19,717 bases of DNA from Gammaproteobacteria bacterium (GTDB lineage: Bacteria; Pseudomonadota; Gammaproteobacteria; SURF-13): NCBI GenBank assembly GCA_023381235.1, contig JAMCTV010000099.1, positions 1 through 19,717 on the forward strand, read 5' to 3'. Position numbers and translations under genes: made by a program. The notes under the pieces were generated by a model. That model was not told the origin of the DNA and searched no databases. It saw only the letters and a program-made list of their open reading frames with translations. Every line of letters starts with the position of its first letter. Within the stretch, counting starts at the first letter, position 1. Positions 6,302 through 13,336 of this stretch are shown in pieces.

Positions 6302-6943
6302 ATGGAACAGATCAAAAAGCTGGTTGAGGGGTTTGCCCGCTTCCGCACGCGATATTTTGAAGGCCAGCCCGATCTTTACGATCAGCTTGCACGGCAGGGA
6401 CAGTCGCCCGGCGTCATGGTGGTGGCGTGCTGCGATTCGCGCGTGGACCCCGCCATCATCACCGACTCCAATCCCGGCGACCTGTTCGTGGTGCGCAACG
6501 TCGCCAACTTGGTGCCGCCGTGCGAGATGGGCGGCGGCTACCACGGCACCAGCGCCGCTCTGGAGTTCGCGGTGCGCAGCCTGCACGTCAAGCACATCAT
6601 CGTACTGGGCCACTCGCAGTGCGGCGGCATACAGTCGCTGCTGCAAGGCATCCAAGCCCCGCAGGGCGAGTTCATCATTCCCTGGATGGCCATCGCCGAA
6701 GAGGCGCGCCAGAAGGTCAACACCCGGCATGCGCATTCGCCGGATGCAGTGCGCCAGCGCGCCTGCGAACAGGCCGCGATACAGGTTTCGCTGCGCAACC
6801 TGTTCACCTTCCCCTGGGTGCGCGAGCGCGTGGAGCAAGGCGCGCTGCATCTGCACGGCTGGTATTTCGATATTGACCGCGGCGAATTACTGCACTATAA
6901 CAGCAGCACGGAATGTTTTGAGGAGTACGCCCCGTCTCTGTAA
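6302..6943 (+). CDS. can: Beta-class carbonic anhydrase
   Basis: This zinc enzyme interconverts CO2 and bicarbonate. The 213-residue protein has the beta-class zinc ligands C44 (CCDSR, with the D45/R47 dyad), H104 and C107 (GHSQCGG), plus VVRNVANLVPP and the GTSAALEFAV stretch. No signal peptide is seen, so it is cytoplasmic. It starts 11 bases after cbbX, with only a weak ribosome site, so it is probably the fourth gene of the cbbLSX operon and translationally linked to cbbX. I infer that it supplies CO2 to RubisCO or equilibrates bicarbonate, since no carboxysome genes are visible. The symbol can follows the E. coli-like beta family and may be named cynT in some annotations. Confidence 0.95.
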   Translation: MEQIKKLVEGFARFRTRYFEGQPDLYDQLARQGQSPGVMVVACCDSRVDPAIITDSNPGDLFVVRNVANLVPPCEMGGGYHGTSAALEFAVRSLHVKHIIVLGHSQCGGIQSLLQGIQAPQGEFIIPWMAIAEEARQKVNTRHAHSPDAVRQRACEQAAIQVSLRNLFTFPWVRERVEQGALHLHGWYFDIDRGELLHYNSSTECFEEYAPSL

Positions 6944-6986
6944 CCCGCGCTATGTATAAAGGCAGGCGGCCAGAACTGAGGTGACT

Positions 6987-8114
6987 ATGCGCTATCCGGT
7001 ACTGGTGTTGGGCGGTTACGGCACGTTCGGCAGCCGCGTCAGCAGGGCGCTTGCGGCGGATGCAGCCATTGAAGTGATTGTCGCCGGCCGTGATGGTGCT
7101 GCGGCGGAACGTTACGCCGAGGAACTTCGCAACAGCCATCCAGGCGGCGAAATACGCGCACTCGCCATGGACATGCGCGCTTCCGATTTGGCGATCAAGC
7201 TGCGCAAATCCGGCGCCAAGGCGTTGATTCACACTTGCGGCCCGTTTCAAGGGCAGGACTATCACGTCGCCCATGCCTGCATCGAGGCGGGCGTGCACTG
7301 TGTTGACCTGGCCGACAGCCGTTCGTTCGTATGCGGTATCGGCGAGCTTAGCATCGCGGCGCGGCGCAAAAACATACTGCTGGTGAGCGGAGCGAGCACC
7401 GTACCCGGCCTGACGAGCGCGGTGGTGGATCACTACCTGCCGGAGTTTTCAGCGCTCACCACGATAGATATCGGGATTAATCCCGGCAATCAAACGCCGC
7501 GCGGCCTCGCCACCGTCAAGGCGATTTTGAGCTATTGCGGCAAACCCTTTCAACGCTTTGAGAACGGCGTGTGGAAAACCGTCTATGGCTGGCAGAGCCT
7601 GCACCGGCACCGCTATCCGGATGCGATGGGTAAACGCTGGCTGAGCAATTGCGACATCCCCGATCTGCAACTATTCCCGGCGCGTTATCCCGGCATGGAG
7701 ACTGTGGTGTTTTACGCCGGGCTGGAACTGGGCGTCATGCACCTTGCCACCTGGTGCGCGTCGTGGCTCGCACGCTGGAACCGGGTGGAGAACTGGGCCA
7801 ACCATGCCGCGCTGTTAAAACGCATCAGCGAATGTTTTGCCGGCGCGGGCAGCAGCGTGGGCGGTATGCATGTGGCGCTGGACGGGCTGGATTACTCCGG
7901 CGCGCCCAACCGCCTCACCTGGCACATCATTGCAGGCAGCGGCGACGGCCCGCAAATACCCTGCGTGCCCTCGATACTCCTGGCCAAAAAGCTGGCGCGC
8001 GATGAACTGGCCCAATGCGGCGCTTATCCCTGCATGGGCTTTTTCACGTTAAAAGAATTCATGAACGAACTGTCTGGCCTTGATGTCCGGCAAGTGATCG
8101 TAAACCGCAGATGA
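6987..8114 (+). CDS. Saccharopine dehydrogenase-like NAD(P)-binding oxidoreductase
   Basis: The 375-residue protein opens with a Rossmann nucleotide-binding motif, VLVLGGYGTFGSRVSRAL (6-23). It continues with AGRD, ALIHTCGPFQGQDYHVAHAC and CVDLADSR, the layout of the saccharopine dehydrogenase NADP-binding domain family. These proteins are often annotated saccharopine dehydrogenase but rarely have proven lysine-pathway activity; the substrate here is unknown. The ATG at 6987 is chosen because GAGGTG (6978-6983) sits just upstream; a GTG at 6981 is inside that site. It follows the carbonic anhydrase by 43 bases and may be co-transcribed with the cbb operon, though no role in carbon fixation is evident. 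The C-terminal half lacks motifs I can name. Confidence 0.85.
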   Translation: MRYPVLVLGGYGTFGSRVSRALAADAAIEVIVAGRDGAAAERYAEELRNSHPGGEIRALAMDMRASDLAIKLRKSGAKALIHTCGPFQGQDYHVAHACIEAGVHCVDLADSRSFVCGIGELSIAARRKNILLVSGASTVPGLTSAVVDHYLPEFSALTTIDIGINPGNQTPRGLATVKAILSYCGKPFQRFENGVWKTVYGWQSLHRHRYPDAMGKRWLSNCDIPDLQLFPARYPGMETVVFYAGLELGVMHLATWCASWLARWNRVENWANHAALLKRISECFAGAGSSVGGMHVALDGLDYSGAPNRLTWHIIAGSGDGPQIPCVPSILLAKKLARDELAQCGAYPCMGFFTLKEFMNELSGLDVRQVIVNRR

Positions 8115-8128
8115 GCGCATTAATAGTT

Positions 8129-8187
8129 CCCTCTCCCTCCGGGAGAGTCCATCAATAACCCCTCTCCTAGGGGAGGGGCTAGGGTGG
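8129..8187. repeat. Double palindrome of the CCCTCTCC/GGGAGAGG type
   Basis: Two adjacent inverted repeats lie 15-75 bases after the oxidoreductase gene. CTCTCCC/GGGAGAG spans 8131-8147 with a 3-base loop, and CCCCTCTCC/GGGGAGGGG spans 8159-8178 with a 2-base centre and one G-T pair. The element ends with GCTAGGGTGG. Paired CCCTCTCC and GGGGAGGGG elements like this are common dispersed intergenic repeats in proteobacterial genomes. It may also serve as a transcript end for the upstream gene, though no T-run follows. Confidence 0.65.
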
Positions 8188-8310
8188 CTTGATGCAATTG
8201 CCCGGTACGCCGCTCCTCGCCTAGCGCCGCCCACCCTGATAAAATCTCCCATACCACTTCACGCACCGCTCCCGTGGCGCCCCGCCGCACTCATCGCACA
8301 AGGAAACCCC

Positions 8311-9639
8311 ATGCCGTTTAGCACCCTGAAGCTTCATCCGAACCTCCTCAAGGCCGTCAAGGAACTCGGCTACGCCCGCCCCACGCCGATCCAGGCCGAC
8401 GCCATTCCGCCCGCACTCGCGGGGCGCGATATCCTCGCCTGCGCCATGACCGGCAGCGGCAAGACCGCGGCATTTCTGCTGCCAATCCTGCACCGGCTGA
8501 TGGACAAGCCGCGCGGCACAACGCGCGCCCTGGTGCTCACCCCCACGCGCGAACTCGCGGCGCAAATTCTCGAAGACCTGAACGAACTCGCGCCGCACAC
8601 GCCGCTCACCGGCGCGGCGGTGTATGGCGGCGTGGGCATGGGCCCGCAGGAACATGCCTTCCGCAGCGGGGTAGACGTGCTCATTGCCACGCCCGGACGC
8701 CTGCTCGATCACTTCAAGGCGCCGTATGCCAAACTCGACGGACTCGAATTCCTCGTGCTGGACGAGGCCGACCGCATGCTCGACATGGGTTTTCTGCCCG
8801 ACATCCGCCGCGTGCTGCGTCATATCCCCGCGCGCCGCCAGACCCTGTTCTTCAGCGCCACCCTGCCCGCGCCCATTTTGACGCTCACGCGCGAGATGCT
8901 GCGCGACCCCGCCATGATTAACATCGAGCGCCAGTCCACCCCGGCGGTTGGCATCACCCAGGCGGTTTATCCGGTGGCGCAAGAACTGAAGTCGGCGCTG
9001 CTGCTCGCGCTGCTGAAGCGCGGCGACATGCAGGAAGTGCTCGTGTTCACGCGCACCAAGCACCGCACCAATCGCCTCGCGGAATACTTGGTGAAACACG
9101 GAATCGGAGCCGAGCGTATCCACGGCAACCGCTCCCAGGCGCAACGCACCGCCGCGCTGGCCGGATTCAAGAGCGGAAAGCACCGCGTACTGGTGGCGAC
9201 CGACATCGCCGCGCGCGGCATAGACGTCACCGCGCTCGGCCACGTGGTCAACTTCGACGTGCCGCTCGCGCCGGAGGACTACATCCACCGCATCGGCAGA
9301 ACCGGACGCGCGGAATTGACCGGCGACGCCTACACCTTCGTCTCGCCGCAGGAAGAAGGGGAGCTGAAAAGCATCGAGCGGGTGCTCGGCAAACGCCTGC
9401 CCCGCGTCACCGTGCCCGACTTTGACTACAGCGCCAAGCCCGAAGCGCGCCTCGAAGTCCCCCTGGCCGAACGCATCGCAGGCATTCGCGCCAAGAAAGC
9501 TGAAGAACGGGGCCGCGCCAAGGCCAAGGCCGAACGCCGTGCAACCCCCGGCACGGCGCAACCCCTGCGCCAGCATGCACCGCGCTCAGCACCCAAGCCC
9601 AGCCCCAACCGCTCCGGCAACAGGGGCAGGCCGCGCTGA
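8311..9639 (+). CDS. rhlE: DEAD-box ATP-dependent RNA helicase, RhlE type
   Basis: The 442-residue protein carries the complete DEAD-box set: Q motif YARPTPIQADAI (21-32), Walker A AMTGSGKT (45-52), PTRELA (78-83), TPGR (127-130), DEAD (151-154), SAT (182-184), VLVATDIAARGIDV and HRIGRTGR (326-333). The N-terminal order (LHPNLLKAVKELGYARPTPIQ) fits RhlE, a helicase family that remodels rRNA and mRNA structure. The C-terminal tail from about residue 395 is rich in Lys, Arg, Ala and Pro, typical of non-specific RNA-binding tails. The start has AAGGA (8300-8304) six bases upstream. The gene appears to stand alone, after an intergenic repeat. RhlE is clearer than SrmB or DbpA, but the exact subgroup is an inference. 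Confidence 0.93.
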   Translation: MPFSTLKLHPNLLKAVKELGYARPTPIQADAIPPALAGRDILACAMTGSGKTAAFLLPILHRLMDKPRGTTRALVLTPTRELAAQILEDLNELAPHTPLTGAAVYGGVGMGPQEHAFRSGVDVLIATPGRLLDHFKAPYAKLDGLEFLVLDEADRMLDMGFLPDIRRVLRHIPARRQTLFFSATLPAPILTLTREMLRDPAMINIERQSTPAVGITQAVYPVAQELKSALLLALLKRGDMQEVLVFTRTKHRTNRLAEYLVKHGIGAERIHGNRSQAQRTAALAGFKSGKHRVLVATDIAARGIDVTALGHVVNFDVPLAPEDYIHRIGRTGRAELTGDAYTFVSPQEEGELKSIERVLGKRLPRVTVPDFDYSAKPEARLEVPLAERIAGIRAKKAEERGRAKAKAERRATPGTAQPLRQHAPRSAPKPSPNRSGNRGRPR

Positions 9640-9661
9640 ATAGTCGTACGGTAATTGAGCT

Positions 9662-10243
9662 ATGGGATATAAAGAAGTTTTTAGTGCAATTGCCATTGCG
9701 CTTACATTTGTAGCATTTCTCCCGTACATACGTTCAATTCTTCAGGAAAAAACCAGGCCTCATGTATTTTCCTGGATTATTTGGGGCTCGACTACATTCA
9801 TCGTTTTCCTGGCGCAACTTGAAGATAACGCTGGAGCCGGCGCCTGGCCAATAGGCATTTCAGGAATCATTACAATATATGTCGCGTTCCTGGCCTATAT
9901 AAAAAAATCAGACAGCACCATTACCAGAACAGACTGGGTGTTGTTCATATTGGCCATGACCTCATTGCCATTTTGGTATCTGACGTCTGATCCGTTATGG
10001 GCGGTGGTCATATTGACCACAGTGGAGGTTATTGGATTTGGGCCCACTATCAGAAAGGCCTATCACTACCCGTTTGCGGAACAATTGACGTTCTTTGCGC
10101 TATTCACAGCACGTAATTTCCTGGTCATATTGGCGCTGGAACATTATTCACCGACGACAGTTTTGTTTCCCGCGGCCACGGCGGCTGCATGTCTATTGCT
10201 GATGGCTGTCATCACTTTCCGGAGACGGATGCTGTCTATGTAA
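9662..10243 (+). CDS. Integral membrane protein of unknown function, low GC
   Basis: The 193-residue protein is highly hydrophobic, with about six or seven predicted membrane segments: roughly 7-27, 36-52, 62-82, 90-108, 112-128, 140-160 and 165-185. The opening FLPYIRSILQEKTRPHVFSWIIWG weakly recalls PQ-loop or SWEET-like bundles, but I do not recognise a named family and assign no function. The DNA is visibly richer in A and T than its neighbours, with many ATA, TTT and ATT codons, which suggests recent acquisition. The start at 9662 is preceded only by a weak GAG. It begins 22 bases after rhlE and ends 48 bases before the antiporter gene. Confidence 0.75.
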   Translation: MGYKEVFSAIAIALTFVAFLPYIRSILQEKTRPHVFSWIIWGSTTFIVFLAQLEDNAGAGAWPIGISGIITIYVAFLAYIKKSDSTITRTDWVLFILAMTSLPFWYLTSDPLWAVVILTTVEVIGFGPTIRKAYHYPFAEQLTFFALFTARNFLVILALEHYSPTTVLFPAATAAACLLLMAVITFRRRMLSM

Positions 10244-10291
10244 CTACTATGAAAGAATGCACGCGCCATCCGGAGTGGGTATAGATAGCTC

Positions 10292-11578
10292 ATGGAACTA
10301 CACAACTTTTTCCTGATGCTGGCGGTGCTGCTGCTGGCGGCGCGCTTTTTGTCGGAGGTCGCGGTCAGGCTGGGCGTGCCGGCCGTCATTGGCGAGCTGG
10401 CCGCCGGGTTGATTATCGGGCCTTCCCTGCTGGGCTGGGTCGCGCCCGATGCGACACTGAAAATCCTCGCCGAGATCGGGATCATTCTACTGCTGTTCGA
10501 AGTCGGCATGGATACCGACGTGTTCCGCCTCGCCAAGGCGGGCGCGAAACCCGTGGTGGTGGCGCTCGGCGGCTTCCTGTTGCCGTTTATTTTCGGGTTT
10601 GTGGCCGCCTACTACGGGTTCGACCTGTCCCTGCTACCCAGCCTGTTTATCGGCGGAACACTGACCGCCACCAGCATCGGCATCACGGTGCGCGTGCTGT
10701 CAGATCTGAAGCGGCGCTCCTCGGACGAAGCGCAGATCGTGATCGGCGCGGCGGTGCTGGACGATATCCTGGGCGTGCTGGCGCTGGCCTTCCTGTACCA
10801 GTTTGCCGTGCTCGGCGAGGTGACGCTGGCATCGGTAGGGCAGGTTGCACTGTACATTGTTCTGTTTATGACTCTGTCGCCCGTAGCGGCGAAGCTGATA
10901 TCATGGGTGATAGATCATTTTGACCGCCGCAGCGAATCGCCGGGACTGTTGCTCACCATGGTGGTGAGCCTGATCATGTTGTTCAGCTACCTGGCGCATT
11001 TGGTCGGCGCGCCCGCCATCATGGGCGGCTTCGCCGCCGGCATCGCCATGGGACAGCGCTTCCGCATCACCATCGCCGAGCGGCTCGGCGTTCCCTTTAC
11101 ACCGCTACTCAACCGGGCGCTGGCGCCGAGTCCTGAATTGGCGCGACGTCTGGAGCAGCAGATGCGGCCCCTGATTCATCTCTACACGCCCATATTTTTC
11201 GTGATGGTGGGAGTGTCGCTTAACCTGAACGCGGTGGACTGGACATCGGCCTTGGTGTGGCACATTTCGGGTGCGCTGTTGCTTATCGCCCTGCTCGGCA
11301 AGTGGCTGGCGGGATTCCTCATCCGCGAAAACCGCTTGCGCCAGTCGGCGATCGGCCTGTCCATGATCCCGCGCGGCGAGGTGGGGCTGATTTTCGCCCA
11401 ACTCGGCCTCACCAACGGCATTCTCGACGCACAGCAGTACGCAGCGCTCCTGATCGTCATCATTATCACCACGGTGTTGCCGCCGTTCGCATTAAAGTGG
11501 TTTTATGCCAAATGGGGCCACCGTGCTGAACTGGAGCCGCCCATTGAGCGGGATCGTGATGAGTCAAGCCGCGAGTGA
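10292..11578 (+). CDS. CPA2-family cation:proton antiporter, NapA-like
   Basis: The 428-residue protein has about 12-13 membrane segments and belongs to the monovalent cation:proton antiporter-2 family. Landmarks are LGVPAVIGELAAGLIIGPSLLGW (28-49), LLLFEVGMDTD (67-76), TLTATSIGITVRVLSDL (123-139) and the paired acidic site VLDDILG with D157/D158. The DD pair is that of electrogenic NapA-type Na+/H+ antiporters; KefB/C proteins have QD there, so a Na+/H+ role is favoured over glutathione-gated K+ efflux. The C terminus ends about 25 residues after the last helix, with no RCK/TrkA-N regulatory domain. The stop overlaps the proposed start of the P-type ATPase, implying an operon. Ion specificity is inferred. 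Confidence 0.92.
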   Translation: MELHNFFLMLAVLLLAARFLSEVAVRLGVPAVIGELAAGLIIGPSLLGWVAPDATLKILAEIGIILLLFEVGMDTDVFRLAKAGAKPVVVALGGFLLPFIFGFVAAYYGFDLSLLPSLFIGGTLTATSIGITVRVLSDLKRRSSDEAQIVIGAAVLDDILGVLALAFLYQFAVLGEVTLASVGQVALYIVLFMTLSPVAAKLISWVIDHFDRRSESPGLLLTMVVSLIMLFSYLAHLVGAPAIMGGFAAGIAMGQRFRITIAERLGVPFTPLLNRALAPSPELARRLEQQMRPLIHLYTPIFFVMVGVSLNLNAVDWTSALVWHISGALLLIALLGKWLAGFLIRENRLRQSAIGLSMIPRGEVGLIFAQLGLTNGILDAQQYAALLIVIIITTVLPPFALKWFYAKWGHRAELEPPIERDRDESSRE

Positions 11579-12926
11579 GTCTCAACCAGGGCAGGAAATG
11601 CCGGGAATCCAGTTTCACGCGCTGGACTACAACGAAGTTCTGCGAGCCTTGGAGAGCGGTCCCGCCGGCCTGACCTCGGAGGCGGCGACGGCGCGGGTCA
11701 GGCATTACGGCCCCAATCAACTTACCCTGCATCGCGGCCGTACAGCGCTGCAACGTCTGTTGCAGCAGTTTCACAATCTGCTCATTTATTTATTGCTGGG
11801 TGCCGCCGCGATTACCGCCCTGTTGCAGCACTGGGTGGACACCGGCGTTATTCTCGGCGTGGTGGTGATCAATGCGCTGATCGGTTTCATTCAGGAGGGC
11901 AAGGCGGAGCAGGCGCTGGCGGCGATACGGCGCCTGCTGTCGCTCAAGGCCGTGGTGTGGCGCGATCAGCGGCAGGTGCTGATTCCCGCCGAACAACTGG
12001 TGCCCGGCGACGTGGTGATGTTGCAATCCGGCGACCGGGTGCCGGCGGACATGCGCCTGTTCCAAGTGAAAAATCTGCGCATCGAGGAGGCCTCGCTCAC
12101 CGGCGAGTCGCTCCCGGCGGAAAAAGATATTGCACCGGTGGCGTTGCGCGCGCCGCTGGGTGATCGCACCTGCATGGCCTATGCCGGGACGCTGGTGCGC
12201 TACGGCCAGGGCAGCGGCGTGGTGGTGGCGACCGGCGATCACACCGAGATCGGGCGCATCTCCGAGCTGCTGGCGGAAGTGGAGCGCATCGAGACGCCGT
12301 TGTTGCGGCGTATCGCCGGCTTCAGCAAAGGGTTGAGCGCGGCCATTGTGGCGATTGCCGTGCTGACCTTCCTCATCGGCGTGCGGGTGCGGGATTACAG
12401 CGCCGTGGACATGTTCATGGCCGCGGTGGGCCTCGCGGTTGCCGCCATTCCGGAGGGCCTGCCCGCCATCATGACCATTACGCTCGCCATCGGCGTGCAG
12501 CGCATGGCGCGGCGCAACGCCATCATCCGCGTGTTGCCCGCGGTGGAGACGCTGGGCAGCGTGACCTGTGTCTGCTCCGACAAGACGGGGACCTTGACGC
12601 GCAACGAGATGACGGTGCAGACCGTGGCCACGCACGTGGCGTTGCTCCATGTCAGCGGCGTGGGTTATGAGCCACACGGTGAGTTTTTGGTCGAGGGCAG
12701 GCACGTCAACGTCGCGGACTATCCCGCCGTCGCGGAACTGCTGCGCTGGGTGATCGCACCTGCATGGCCTATGCCGGGACGCTGGTGCGCTACGGCCAGG
12801 GCAGCGGCGTGGTGGTGGCGACCGGCGATCACACCGAGATCGGGCGCATCTCCGAGCTGCTGGCGGAAGTGGAGCGCATCGAGACGCCGTTGTTGCGGCG
12901 TATCGCCGGCTTCAGCAAAGGGTTGA
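11559..12926 (+). CDS. P-type ATPase, 5' fragment with out-of-frame tail
   Basis: As written, translation from 11559 gives 455 residues. The first 396 are native ATPase: the N-terminal domain, TM1-TM4, the actuator domain with TGES and the DKTGTLT site. At the duplication junction (12744-12746) the frame changes, and 59 foreign residues (starting WVIAPAWPMPG) are read from the second copy in the wrong frame until a stop at 12924-12926. The product lacks the nucleotide-binding domain, the hinge and TM5-TM10, so it cannot pump. It is a product of the frameshift, not an independent gene. Confidence 0.85.
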   Translation: MSQAASESQPGQEMPGIQFHALDYNEVLRALESGPAGLTSEAATARVRHYGPNQLTLHRGRTALQRLLQQFHNLLIYLLLGAAAITALLQHWVDTGVILGVVVINALIGFIQEGKAEQALAAIRRLLSLKAVVWRDQRQVLIPAEQLVPGDVVMLQSGDRVPADMRLFQVKNLRIEEASLTGESLPAEKDIAPVALRAPLGDRTCMAYAGTLVRYGQGSGVVVATGDHTEIGRISELLAEVERIETPLLRRIAGFSKGLSAAIVAIAVLTFLIGVRVRDYSAVDMFMAAVGLAVAAIPEGLPAIMTITLAIGVQRMARRNAIIRVLPAVETLGSVTCVCSDKTGTLTRNEMTVQTVATHVALLHVSGVGYEPHGEFLVEGRHVNVADYPAVAELLRWVIAPAWPMPGRWCATARAAAWWWRPAITPRSGASPSCWRKWSASRRRCCGVSPASAKG

Positions 12927-13336
12927 GCGCGGCCATTGTGGCGATTGCCGTGCTGACCTTCCTCATCGGCGTGCGGGTGCGGGATTACAGCGCCGTGGAC
13001 ATGTTCATGGCCGCGGTGGGCCTCGCGGTTGCCGCCATTCCGGAGGGCCTGCCCGCCATCATGACCATTACGCTCGCCATCGGCGTGCAGCGCATGGCGC
13101 GGCGCAACGCCATCATCCGCGTGTTGCCCGCGGTGGAGACGCTGGGCAGCGTGACCTGTGTCTGCTCCGACAAGACGGGGACCTTGACGCGCAACGAGAT
13201 GACGGTGCAGACCGTGGCCACGCACGTGGCGTTGCTCCATGTCAGCGGCGTGGGTTATGAGCCACACGGTGAGTTTTTGGTCGAGGGCAGGCACGTCAAC
13301 GTCGCGGACTATCCCGCCGTCGCGGAACTGCTGCGC
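12154..13336 (+). repeat. Exact 590-bp tandem duplication inside the ATPase gene
   Basis: Positions 12154-12746 and 12744-13336 are identical base for base over 593 positions at an offset of 590. The two copies share the trinucleotide CGC at the junction (12744-12746). Outside the copies the match stops at once: 12153 C versus 12743 G on the left, 12747 T versus 13337 G on the right. This is the signature of a tandem duplication at 3-bp microhomology, or of an assembly misjoin. It covers codons for about residues 199-396, including TM3-TM4 and the phosphorylation site, and shifts the frame by two. Confidence 0.98.

Noticed and set aside
8221..9576. Long minus-strand open frame (451 codons) opposite the RNA helicase
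   Set aside because: It is the antisense shadow of a high-GC gene with all DEAD-box motifs on the plus strand; its translation is rich in Gly, Ala, Arg and His with no domain.
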